Of a stretch of DNA of 15,281 nucleotides, positions 8,455 to 15,281 are shown piece by piece. The DNA lies in assembly GCA_012841175.1 (NCBI GenBank), contig DUVG01000115.1, positions 1-15,281 on the forward strand, written 5' to 3'. This DNA is from Clostridium sp. GTDB taxonomy: Bacteria; Bacillota; Clostridia; Acetivibrionales; Acetivibrionaceae. The number at the start of each line of letters is the position of its first letter. Position 1 is the first letter of the stretch. Under the pieces are notes generated by a model. That model searched no databases and was not told where the DNA came from. It worked only from the letters and a program-made list of their open reading frames with translations. The position numbers and the translations under genes are program-made.

Positions 8455-9429
8455 CTAATTTGTGTTGATAACCTCTGTAAAAAAAACATGAATATCTTTA
8501 GAAAGTTTAGGTACTCTTAAAATATTAAGATGACCTGCATGATAAATATTGACGTTTTTAATATTGGTCTTTTCCGTAAAAGTTTTATAGTTTTTTTCTT
8601 CAATAAGCTGATCATAAATTGAGTATAAAAGTGCAACAGATTTAAAATCCACATGAGTATATGACTTGTTGAATACTTCCACTTCTTCAAAAACAGCATC
8701 TGTTGCTTTCTCATTCCACCTATGTTTTTTAAGATCATTTCTAACGGATTCTAGCAAAGGATTCTCCCATACAAGCTTTGACAAGCTAAAGACAGGATTA
8801 ATTAAAACAACTCCATCTATCTTGTTTTTTATAGTGTAGTACTTTAAAGAAACAAAGCCACCCATGCTAAATCCTACAAGCAATAAAGGCTTTTTATCAA
8901 CATGATTTATATACTGCATACAAGCCTCAATATCATAAACAGATTGAATAAAGGCCTTCTTTGTTCTGTACACATCTGCACTTAAAAAGTATTCTCCACT
9001 AAAGAGACTGTTTTTGGGTTTTCTTTTATGGTGATATGGCAATGTCATCATAAAAACATTGAATTTAAATTCATTTAGCATTTTAATTAAAAATGTATAA
9101 TTCAGTAAATGCTCATCATATAGCCCATGGACAAATAAAATATTTCCAATACTATCATCACAGTTGCTATTGTACAAATAAATGGTATTGTTTTCTTTAT
9201 AAGGCAAAGTATTATAAAACGAAGGTATTTCAATAAGATCAAAACCACCTGCAGCCTTTGAATATTTCAATGTAGAAATATCCACTTTTTTGCTGTTTAT
9301 ATTCGCCAAAGACAACTCATCATAGACAAAATGTGAATTTATCGGTGAATGACTCACTTTAAAAAGTTTTTCATTTTTTATTTTTTCCATAGCAATGTTG
9401 TCAACAAATTTTGAACTAGCTTCATTCAT
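8455..9429 (-). CDS. Alpha/beta hydrolase, possible chain-releasing thioesterase or acyltransferase
   Basis: A cytoplasmic-looking alpha/beta hydrolase of 324 residues with no signal peptide. The oxyanion region reads FVHGLYDEH, the nucleophile elbow is GFSMGG with Ser188, and the acid and base are likely Asp273 (SIYDQLI) and His300 (HAGHLNI), so the triad looks intact. An LPYHHKRKP block followed by SGEYFLSADVYRTKKAF resembles a poorly characterised bacterial alpha/beta hydrolase group; I recognise the style but no defined activity. About 85 residues precede the core. I chose ATG 9429 because it lies 8 bases after GGGGAGG; an in-frame GTG at 9438 sits inside that ribosome binding site and is an unlikely start. 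It lies 39 bases before the synthase, which has no thioesterase, so it could release or transfer the finished acyl chain, or act as an editing enzyme. Fold certain, role inferred. Confidence 0.85.
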   Translation of the reverse strand: MNEASSKFVDNIAMEKIKNEKLFKVSHSPINSHFVYDELSLANINSKKVDISTLKYSKAAGGFDLIEIPSFYNTLPYKENNTIYLYNSNCDDSIGNILFVHGLYDEHLLNYTFLIKMLNEFKFNVFMMTLPYHHKRKPKNSLFSGEYFLSADVYRTKKAFIQSVYDIEACMQYINHVDKKPLLLVGFSMGGFVSLKYYTIKNKIDGVVLINPVFSLSKLVWENPLLESVRNDLKKHRWNEKATDAVFEEVEVFNKSYTHVDFKSVALLYSIYDQLIEEKNYKTFTEKTNIKNVNIYHAGHLNILRVPKLSKDIHVFFTEVINTN

Positions 9430-9437
9430 AAAAATCA

Positions 9438-9444
9438 CCTCCCC
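9438..9444 (-). promoter_or_regulatory. Ribosome binding site that decides the hydrolase start
   Basis: Minus-strand GGGGAGG is placed 8 bases before ATG 9429. The alternative GTG at 9438-9436 overlaps it and so has no site of its own. The 12-mer AATTTGGGGAGG at 9438-9449 recurs exactly in front of the synthase at 8423-8434. Confidence 0.8.
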
Positions 9445-9459
9445 AAATTAGAACAAAAC

Positions 9460-10962
9460 TCATTTAAGTACTTTCACATTTTTTAATGCTTTTTTATCTA
9501 TTTTTCCTACATTGTTTCTTGGTATTACGTCTATAAATTCGATACTCTTTGGAATTTTAAAATTTGCAATCTTTCCAGAAAGATATTTTATTAGCTCTCT
9601 TTCCTTAATCTCTGCGTCTTTTTCTAAAACAACATAAGCCTTTACAACTTCACCGTAAAGGTCATCACTAACACCTATAGCTGCTGAATCAACAACATTT
9701 GTATGAGCATTTAATACTGATTCTATTTCTATTGGAGAAATTTTCAAACCTGCAACATTTATGAATTCTGTTTTTCTCCCACATACAACATAAGAACCGT
9801 CTTCCATTTTATAGCCTAAATCCCCTGTATAAACACATCCGTCTTTTAGTCTTTCAGCTGTTTCTTCCGGACGGTTATAATACCCAAGCATCAAACCTCT
9901 TCCCCTGACTCTTAACTCTCCTATAGTTCCGTCTTCTACCATGTTTCCATTTTCATCCACCACATCTACCTCTAATATCCCCTTAGGTGGAAAACCTACA
10001 TTGCCTGAAGGCTCGGAAAGCTTTGAAATTCTTGTTGCTATTAAAGTACAAGTTTCTGATAACCCATATCCTTCATCTAAATATATACCCACCTTTTCTT
10101 TCCATTGTCTAGATGTCTCGTAACTTAACGGTGCAGCTGCACAAAATGCTGCCTTTAATTTTTTAAGTTCTTGTATTTTTGACTCATACCTTAAAAGCTG
10201 CATATAATGTGTGGGAACACCATAGATATGTGTTATATTTTCCTTTGATATTGTCTCAACTACTTTTATAGGATGAAAAGATTTTAAAAATACAAGTGCA
10301 GCCTTATGTGCCAAAGAAGGAATAAGTAGTGATATTGAACCAAAACCATGGGAAAATGGTACAAAACAAAGTAATCTATCCTCACTTGTATACTGGTACA
10401 TTCTCATATCGCTTTTTTCAAGAAATGTATAATAACATCCTGTAGAAAGCATAACTGCCTTAGGAGCTGATGTTGAGCCTGATGTATACAACAGCATTGC
10501 CAGCTCATCTTTATCAAATTTATACACCTCAGGCTTTTTGTCAATGCCTTTATTAGTGTTTTTATAAATTTGTCTTATTTCTTCATCTTCAAATATTCCA
10601 ATTTCCCCTTGATATACCTCTTTAACGCTTTCTTTGTCTAAATATGTAAATATGCAGGAAGCCCCGGAATCCTTTAAGTAATAGGGCAATTCATCAACTT
10701 TGTATAATGGGTCTATAAGACATATAACGCATCCTATGTATTGAATTGCCAACAAAGCTATAGCAGCTTCAGCACCATTATATAAATGAGTTGCTATAAC
10801 CATTCCCGGCTTATATCCTTTTGAAATTAAAAAATCTGCAACTTTTATAACGGCATTTTCAAGCTCACCAAAAGAAAGCCTTTCACCCTTTTCCACATCA
10901 ACAATTGCTTCATTATTAAGATACTTCTCATTATTATTAAATAAAAAATCACAATAATTCAC
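9460..10962 (-). CDS. Acyl-AMP ligase / acyl-CoA synthetase-like adenylating enzyme (ANL superfamily)
   Basis: A 500-residue, full-length adenylate-forming enzyme that activates a carboxylic acid with ATP and transfers it to a thiol, either coenzyme A or an ACP pantetheine. Core motifs are visible in order: the P-loop YTSGSTSAPK (159-168), YGLSET (299-304), YTGDLG (378-383), GRKTEFINVAGLKISP (395-410) and PRNNVGKID with the catalytic Lys487. Nothing is missing. The start is GTG at 10962, 6 bases after a GGGGGG; the next in-frame Met is at residue 54, inside the fold. It sits 27 bases downstream of KASIII-A and 30 bases upstream of the hydrolase start, clearly in the same operon. The nearby free ACP makes ACP loading of a starter acid the more attractive role, but sequence alone does not give the substrate or exclude CoA. 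Confidence 0.9.
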   Translation of the reverse strand: MNYCDFLFNNNEKYLNNEAIVDVEKGERLSFGELENAVIKVADFLISKGYKPGMVIATHLYNGAEAAIALLAIQYIGCVICLIDPLYKVDELPYYLKDSGASCIFTYLDKESVKEVYQGEIGIFEDEEIRQIYKNTNKGIDKKPEVYKFDKDELAMLLYTSGSTSAPKAVMLSTGCYYTFLEKSDMRMYQYTSEDRLLCFVPFSHGFGSISLLIPSLAHKAALVFLKSFHPIKVVETISKENITHIYGVPTHYMQLLRYESKIQELKKLKAAFCAAAPLSYETSRQWKEKVGIYLDEGYGLSETCTLIATRISKLSEPSGNVGFPPKGILEVDVVDENGNMVEDGTIGELRVRGRGLMLGYYNRPEETAERLKDGCVYTGDLGYKMEDGSYVVCGRKTEFINVAGLKISPIEIESVLNAHTNVVDSAAIGVSDDLYGEVVKAYVVLEKDAEIKERELIKYLSGKIANFKIPKSIEFIDVIPRNNVGKIDKKALKNVKVLK

Positions 10963-10974
10963 ATAAATCCCCCC
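10962..10974 (-). promoter_or_regulatory. Ribosome binding site and overlapping ATG-TGA at the GTG start of the ligase
   Basis: Minus-strand GGGGGG (10974-10969) precedes GTG 10962 by 6 bases. An out-of-frame ATG at 10964-10962 shares two bases with the GTG and is followed at once by TGA, forming a minimal start-stop ORF on the same ribosome binding site. It could lower or time initiation of the ligase, or be chance. Confidence 0.6.
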
Positions 10975-10989
10975 AAAGTATATTATTTT

Positions 10990-12045
10990 TTAATACTTAA
11001 AAAGTAATCCACCACTGCTTGCACCTGCACCATGAGCCAGCATCATTATAACATCGCCTCTTTTTACTCTTTTTGTGCTTATTAACTCATTTAATACTAA
11101 AGGACTCATAGCTGCCACAGTATTTCCATACTTCTCAAATAAACTTAAGCTTTTTTCAAAGGGAATTCCTAAAGCTTTTACCTGTGCTTCCCATATCCTA
11201 GTTGACTGATCCGAAGTTATAAAATAATCTACCTCATCTAAAGTCATATTAGCCATTGATAAAAGTTTCTCCACTATTATTTTTGTATACTCTACCGCCG
11301 AATCTAAAATTATTTTGCCATCTACTATTTTCATGGTCAGGATATCGTGTTCTGTATCTTGATAACCTTTTCCTAACATAGTAGTTCCACAGGGAATAAA
11401 TGCGTTATCATATAGTTGATGATTAGTAAAAATATAAGATGAGAGGAAATGCTTAGTTTTAGAAGGCCCTAAAAGCATTGCCACAACACCATCCCCAAAT
11501 AAAAACACTGTTTTTGTACTTGGGTTTTTACATTGCTGTATTCTTTTAGATGATACTCCTCCTCCTAATATAAGGACATACTCATCCCCTGTGGCAATAT
11601 ATTTTATTGCCATATCCAACACATGTACAAAGCCACTGCATGCACAAGTAACATCAAATCCAGGTATTCCTTTTTTGACACCAAGCTTTTTTAATACCGT
11701 TACAGCTGACGCTGGGACATTTTGTGTACTAAGTAACTTTGTGTATATAATTCTGTCTACTTCTTCAATATTTACATTTGCTCTTTCTAGACACTGAGTA
11801 ATTGCCTGAGCCATTAAATCTTCAACACTTTCACCCTCACTAACCCATCTTCTTTCTTTTATTCCAATAGAAAATTGAACCGCTCTATCGGTGGCCACAT
11901 AATTATATTTATCAATGATATCCTGATTGGTCATAACCTTTTTAGGAACACCAATGCCAGTAGACATAATTTTTGCATATCTATTAATACGTAAAGATTT
12001 AATATCTAGAAATGAAATATCTGAAGAATAATTATTTGCTTTCAT
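10990..12045 (-). CDS. FabH-like ketoacyl synthase III (KASIII-A), Cys present but catalytic His replaced by Asp
   Basis: A 351-residue thiolase-fold protein of the FabH family. The nucleophile region DVTCACSGF puts the catalytic cysteine at Cys136. The GDG loop (FLFGDGVVAMLLG, about 181-193) and the C-terminal AHGAGASSGG are family-typical. In FabH the His-Gln-Ala-Asn motif supplies the catalytic His, but here the aligned sequence is TSDQSTRIWE, placing Asp279 at that position; KYGNT supplies Asn308. FabH decarboxylates malonyl-ACP using His and Asn, so losing His argues against normal malonyl condensation and for acyl transfer or an unusual condensation. KASIII relatives with altered triads acting as acyltransferases are known (CerJ, DpsC). 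It lies 112 bases after the free ACP gene and 27 before the ligase, and is a paralogue of KASIII-B. Start ATG 12045 follows AGGGGGG. Fold certain, reaction inferred. Confidence 0.88.
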   Translation of the reverse strand: MKANNYSSDISFLDIKSLRINRYAKIMSTGIGVPKKVMTNQDIIDKYNYVATDRAVQFSIGIKERRWVSEGESVEDLMAQAITQCLERANVNIEEVDRIIYTKLLSTQNVPASAVTVLKKLGVKKGIPGFDVTCACSGFVHVLDMAIKYIATGDEYVLILGGGVSSKRIQQCKNPSTKTVFLFGDGVVAMLLGPSKTKHFLSSYIFTNHQLYDNAFIPCGTTMLGKGYQDTEHDILTMKIVDGKIILDSAVEYTKIIVEKLLSMANMTLDEVDYFITSDQSTRIWEAQVKALGIPFEKSLSLFEKYGNTVAAMSPLVLNELISTKRVKRGDVIMMLAHGAGASSGGLLFKY

Positions 12046-12157
12046 TTTGCCCCCCTGTATTACATACTATTATTTTTATTTCTAAACTTCTCTTTACTTT
12101 GCTTTGAGCAGTTCTACATCACAAACAACTATTACCTTAGGGCTTAGAAGAAATTTA
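12046..12157 (-). other. 112-base gap between the ACP and KASIII-A genes
   Basis: This is the largest gap inside the operon. I see no convincing terminator or promoter. Just before the ACP stop is a run of seven A on the minus strand; dropping one A would extend the ACP into a frame encoding SPKVIVVCDVELLKAK before TAA at about 12102, which looks more protein-like than random intergenic sequence. The gap could be decayed coding sequence or ordinary spacer. The ribosome binding site of KASIII-A lies at its left end. Confidence 0.4.
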
Positions 12158-12409
12158 TTATTTTTTTACGGTATTCATGTTGCACTCAAGGAAATCTACA
12201 ATATTTTTCACTATAAATGATTCAGGTTGTGCATCCATCATAGGAACTGAAAAGACTTCTGAAAACTTAAAACCTAATTCTACTAATGCTATTGAATCAG
12301 CACAAAGATCTTCTACTAAATCTGTTTCTAAATTCACCTCATTTTCTTCAACACGCAAATAGTCAGCAATTATTTGTCTTGCCTTTTGATAAATGTCATT
12401 GTATTTCAT
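12158..12409 (-). CDS. Free-standing acyl carrier protein
   Basis: An acidic 83-residue carrier protein of normal ACP length. The modification motif CADSIALVEL places the phosphopantetheine serine at Ser39, preceded by the usual acidic residues, with helices before and after as in ACP (VEDL..., LGFKFSEVF). It would hold the activated starter or intermediate as a thioester. The start ATG 12409 follows AGGAGG with 8 bases between. It lies between the two FabH-like genes, 21 bases after KASIII-B, so a KASIII-A/KASIII-B/ACP working unit is likely. It is the only carrier in the window with the canonical serine, since both carrier domains of the synthase have Thr. It is probably modified by the transferase at the left edge and loaded by the acyl-AMP ligase; both partnerships are inferred. 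Confidence 0.92.
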   Translation of the reverse strand: MKYNDIYQKARQIIADYLRVEENEVNLETDLVEDLCADSIALVELGFKFSEVFSVPMMDAQPESFIVKNIVDFLECNMNTVKK

Positions 12410-12430
12410 ATTGCATCCCTCCTAAAATAA

Positions 12431-13480
12431 TTATACTTTGTAGATAATTCCACCACCACTTATCCCTTCTCCGTGGGAAACCATCATTACATTCATGCCT
12501 TCAACAATTTTACCTGTGCTGATTCCATTATCTATTAACAATGGGAGCATAGCAGACATGGTATTTCCATAATCTCTTAACAAAGAAATACTTTTGTCTT
12601 CATTGACTCCCAATGTTTCCAAAGTAAGTTCCCATATCTTTTTGTTGTTTTCTGTTACCAATACTAAATCAATATCATTCATATTAAGTCCACTTTCTTC
12701 AAGTAAATTGTTAGAAACCACAGAAGTGGCCTCTTTGAAAAACTCCTCAGCTTCCTTCCAATTTCCCATTTTATATGTATCATGTATATATGTTAGCTCT
12801 TCAAAAGGCACTGTTTCATCAGTTCCATCTATTGCACTTAATGGACTTACAGAAAACGCCAAATGGCTATATTCATAATTGGAATAAAAATAACTTGCTA
12901 AAATATGTTGTTTTTCTGATTTTCCAAACAACAAAGAGGCAGAGGCATCACCAAATAAAAAGGCTACTCTAGGATCCTTTTTGCTTATAAGTTTTCTGTG
13001 AATACCCCCGGATGACAAAAGAATATATTCGTCTCCTGTATCTATATATCTGGATATTAAATCTACTGAATGTAAAAATGAAGTTATGCCACCATCTACA
13101 TCAAAAGCGTGCATAGCAGTATTGCTTTTAAGTTTTCCCTGCAACCTGCTAGCAGTCATTGGCAAAAGATTGTCACCATAATATTTATTCACTATAATTC
13201 TAGATAAGTCATCAGGCATTAACCTATATTTATAAAGGCATTTTTGGGCGGATTTTAAAAGCATCTCGCTGTCATCATAACAATCATCTGCAACACGCCT
13301 TGTTTTTACTCCAATTGTCTTTTCAATTATACCGCTTTTAAAGGGTAATGAATTGCTTTTTATTATCTCTTCATTTGTTAAAATGTTGCTGGGAAAAAAT
13401 GAAGCTGTAGACAATATTTTACAAAACCTACTTATGTTTTTTCTCTTGTTTTTAGGAAAATAAAATTTTAAGTCACTCAT
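12431..13480 (-). CDS. Degenerate FabH-like protein (KASIII-B), lacking catalytic Cys and His
   Basis: A 349-residue thiolase-fold protein clearly related to KASIII-A over its whole length: FLFGDASASLLFG (175-187), YGNTMSAMLPL (304-314) and the C-terminal SHGEGISGGG. The nucleophile segment reads DVDGGITSF, so Ile132 stands where the FabH cysteine should be. The His position reads VTENNKKIWE, giving Glu277. Asn306 is kept. It cannot form the acyl-cysteine intermediate and is probably non-catalytic, most plausibly a structural or chain-shaping partner of KASIII-A; PqsB in the PqsBC heterodimer is a known precedent for a FabH-like subunit without the cysteine. It appears to be the first gene of the operon. 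Start ATG 13480 follows GTGGGG. The fold, an intact frame and conserved flanks argue against a simple pseudogene. The partner role is inferred. Confidence 0.85.
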   Translation of the reverse strand: MSDLKFYFPKNKRKNISRFCKILSTASFFPSNILTNEEIIKSNSLPFKSGIIEKTIGVKTRRVADDCYDDSEMLLKSAQKCLYKYRLMPDDLSRIIVNKYYGDNLLPMTASRLQGKLKSNTAMHAFDVDGGITSFLHSVDLISRYIDTGDEYILLSSGGIHRKLISKKDPRVAFLFGDASASLLFGKSEKQHILASYFYSNYEYSHLAFSVSPLSAIDGTDETVPFEELTYIHDTYKMGNWKEAEEFFKEATSVVSNNLLEESGLNMNDIDLVLVTENNKKIWELTLETLGVNEDKSISLLRDYGNTMSAMLPLLIDNGISTGKIVEGMNVMMVSHGEGISGGGIIYKV

Positions 13481-13551
13481 TATATCCCCACCATTTCCTG
13501 TACATTTTTTTGTTATTTATCTCTTGATTAATTTTTATAGGTTTAAATACA
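13481..13551 (-). other. 71-base gap before the biosynthetic operon
   Basis: This gap separates the GGDEF/HD-GYP stop from KASIII-B. I find no stem-loop with a U-tract and no good -35/-10 pair, only AT-rich sequence and the KASIII-B ribosome binding site (GTGGGG). Either the operon is read through from the upstream gene or its promoter is too weak to recognise by eye. Confidence 0.5.
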
Positions 13552-15129
13552 TTAAGAATTCTTTTTTTTCATTATATCTAAAAATATCTTTACAATTTTA
13601 GGGTCAAATTGAGTTCCTGCATTTTTTTCCAATTCTTTAAGCGCCTGTTCCATAGTCATTTTCTTACTATAAGGCCGTTCAGATATCATTGCATCAAAAG
13701 AGTCAGCTACACACAGTATTCTAGCACCAAGACTTATCTCTTCCCCTGCTAGTCCATCAGGATACCCACTTCCATCATATCTTTCATGGTGATAACGTAC
13801 ATAATCAGTGAGTTTATCCATTCCTTCTAAAGGTTCTAAAATATTCTGGCTGTATACTGGGTGTTGCCTCAATAAATCCAATTCTTCTTTAGCCAATGGT
13901 TCTTTTTTATTTAAAATAAATTTAGGTATTTCAATTTTACCTATATCATGTAAAAGTGCCGCATACTGAATTATGCACACTTCCTTTATATCAAGCTCCA
14001 TTGCTTCTGCAATCATTACCACATATGTAGAAACACGTTCACAATGGCCTAATGTATACTTATCTTTTGCTGATATGGTACTAAGCAGTCCTTTAAATAT
14101 ACCTATTAATTGTTGATGGTTCGAACTAATATGTTTACGAATTTGTAAAATAGCATCTTTATATAAATGTACTCTATCTTTTCCTAAGTTTTTAGCATTA
14201 TAAAGTGCCATATCCGCTTGATATATAAGCTCATCTTTACTATTAGCCTTAGTTGGATATTCCGAAAAACCTATAGACAATGTAAGTTTGTCATATAAAT
14301 CACTTTTGTAATACAAAGATTTTCTTTGTTCAAAATCTTTTTGAATTCTTTTTACTTTTTTTTCTAAGCTTTTTAAATTTTCACCACTTATTATTATTGC
14401 AAATTCATCTCCACCATATCTGCATACGTAAGCTTTTTCTTCCTCTACTAAACTTCTTAAAACCAGAACGGTATCTTTTAAAATTATATCTCCAAAACTA
14501 TGCCCATATATATCGTTGTACATTTTAAAATCATCAATATCTATTATCATAAGACCTAGTGATGAATGAGTTTTTTTGACTTTTTGCATTTGTTCATCAA
14601 GAATACTATGAAAAAATCTTTGATTATATGCTCCAGTCAGTTCATCTGTAATAGCCAGCATTTCAAGCTTTTTTTTCTGAACATCCTGTCTGTACGAAAG
14701 AATTGCAACAAAAATAGATATTATTCCCGTGGAAACTTTAAGGGATAAACCCAAAATTCCCCAAGGTATCATTCCTAAACCATAATATATGATAAACATT
14801 ACTGCTATATCAAAAGCAAGAACAAAACCAGCTATTATCAATCCAAAATATCCAAACCTAAAGGCAAGTACAAAAAGTATTGATGATTGAACATTAGTTA
14901 TAAATCCCCTTAAATTGTGTTCTGTATTAGGAGAAAGCAATATCTGAATAATGGAAAAAGAAAAAGCAATCAAAGAAAACAGTAAAAATTCTATTTTTCT
15001 AAAAACAGTATTTAAGTAATGCTCAATGAAATGCATAAAAGACTTCTTTAGTGAATTCTGTTTTCTGCTTGATACTAAATTTAGTTTTCCATCAGAATGC
15101 CTTACTATATTTTCCATATTCAACTCCAT
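13552..15129 (-). CDS. Membrane-anchored GGDEF/HD-GYP cyclic-di-GMP enzyme
   Basis: A 525-residue signalling protein predicted to make and/or break cyclic di-GMP. Hydrophobic segments at about 45-67 and 82-146 suggest an N-terminal membrane sensor of four or so helices. The GGDEF domain (about 158-325) has an intact YGGDEF (238-243), so cyclase activity is likely; the usual inhibitory RxxD site would fall at 230-233 but reads EEKA, so canonical product inhibition seems absent. The HD-GYP domain (about 345-522) has GHCERVS with His362, HDIGKIEIP (His394, Asp395), HHERYDGSGYPDGL (His447, His448; GYP 455-457) and RILCVADSFD (Asp476), all consistent with an active phosphodiesterase. ATG 15129 has a weak GAGGA about 11 bases upstream; ATG 15117 has GGAG 6 bases upstream and may be the true start, giving 521 residues. 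It is 71 bases from the biosynthetic operon and may be unrelated to it. Confidence 0.93.
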   Translation of the reverse strand: MELNMENIVRHSDGKLNLVSSRKQNSLKKSFMHFIEHYLNTVFRKIEFLLFSLIAFSFSIIQILLSPNTEHNLRGFITNVQSSILFVLAFRFGYFGLIIAGFVLAFDIAVMFIIYYGLGMIPWGILGLSLKVSTGIISIFVAILSYRQDVQKKKLEMLAITDELTGAYNQRFFHSILDEQMQKVKKTHSSLGLMIIDIDDFKMYNDIYGHSFGDIILKDTVLVLRSLVEEEKAYVCRYGGDEFAIIISGENLKSLEKKVKRIQKDFEQRKSLYYKSDLYDKLTLSIGFSEYPTKANSKDELIYQADMALYNAKNLGKDRVHLYKDAILQIRKHISSNHQQLIGIFKGLLSTISAKDKYTLGHCERVSTYVVMIAEAMELDIKEVCIIQYAALLHDIGKIEIPKFILNKKEPLAKEELDLLRQHPVYSQNILEPLEGMDKLTDYVRYHHERYDGSGYPDGLAGEEISLGARILCVADSFDAMISERPYSKKMTMEQALKELEKNAGTQFDPKIVKIFLDIMKKKNS

Positions 15130-15153
15130 AATTATTATAGTCCTCTAATACTT

Positions 15154-15182
15154 ATTATACTTCAATTTTTGATATATTTCTA
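15154..15182 (-). promoter_or_regulatory. Candidate sigma-A-type promoter of the GGDEF/HD-GYP gene
   Basis: On the minus strand a perfect TATAAT lies at 15159-15154 with a weak -35 (TAGAAA, 15182-15177) at 17-base spacing, about 25-35 bases before the start codon. The -35 matches the consensus at four of six bases. The region is very AT-rich, so chance matches are common. The remaining sequence to the right edge (15183-15281) shows no gene that I can support. Confidence 0.45.
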
Positions 15183-15281
15183 TAAAAACCTTCACTAATT
15201 TCTCTAGAATATTATAAATTTAACAATAAAAATTCTATTTAGTTAATGTATATGGTATATTTGTTTATATATTTAATGGGA

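Noticed and set aside
8517..8738. A minus-strand frame of 73 codons inside the hydrolase gene.
   Set aside because: It overlaps in another frame the region encoding the catalytic Asp and His of the hydrolase; no recognisable motif.
9427..9438. GTG at 9438 as the hydrolase start.
   Set aside because: The GTG lies inside the GGGGAGGTG ribosome binding site; ATG 9429 is ideally spaced from it.
12046..12157. A possible hairpin (ATTTCT paired with AGAAAT) as a terminator or attenuator.
   Set aside because: The stem is short, AT-only apart from one pair, with a long loop and no adjacent U-tract.
12431..13480. Calling KASIII-B a pseudogene because the active-site Cys and His are missing.
   Set aside because: The frame is intact, the rest of the fold is well kept, it has a good ribosome binding site, and catalytically silent FabH-like partners are known.
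15247..15281. A plus-strand ATG at 15247 whose frame stays open to the right edge, possibly a divergent gene.
   Set aside because: Only about a dozen codons, no ribosome binding site, extremely AT-rich; not supportable.

Overview
The window is AT-rich, densely packed, and every convincing gene lies on the minus strand, so it reads from the right edge to the left. The base composition, A/T-ending codons, strong G-rich ribosome binding sites and protein style suggest a low-GC Firmicute, most likely a Clostridium-like anaerobe. This is inference; there is no rRNA or other taxonomic marker.

Layout in transcription order: (1) 15129-13552, a membrane-anchored GGDEF/HD-GYP cyclic-di-GMP enzyme with its own plausible promoter; (2) after a 71-base gap with no visible terminator, a tight run of seven genes: a degenerate FabH-like protein (KASIII-B, 13480-12431), a free-standing acyl carrier protein (12409-12158), a second FabH-like protein (KASIII-A, 12045-10990), an acyl-AMP ligase (10962-9460), an alpha/beta hydrolase (9429-8455), a 2598-residue type I polyketide/fatty-acid synthase (8415-619), and a 4'-phosphopantetheinyl transferase that starts inside the synthase stop codon (ATGA overlap) and runs off the left edge.

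The seven genes look like a self-sufficient biosynthetic operon. As a model, the ligase adenylates a carboxylic acid and loads the free ACP, the KASIII pair performs a priming or transfer step, and the synthase (KS-AT-KS-ACP-ACP-KR-DH) extends with malonyl units and reduces and dehydrates them. There is no enoyl reductase, which points to an unsaturated or polyene-like acyl product. The hydrolase could release or transfer the chain, and the transferase would install phosphopantetheine. The product is unknown to me.

The most interesting features are active-site departures. Both tandem carrier domains of the synthase have Thr where the phosphopantetheine-bearing Ser is expected, while the free ACP keeps Ser. 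The two FabH-like proteins have lost key residues: A keeps Cys but has Asp for His, and B has Ile for Cys and Glu for His. The second KS of the synthase keeps Cys-His-His but in a divergent motif. I see no tRNA, rRNA, CRISPR array, insertion sequence or convincing terminator in the window.
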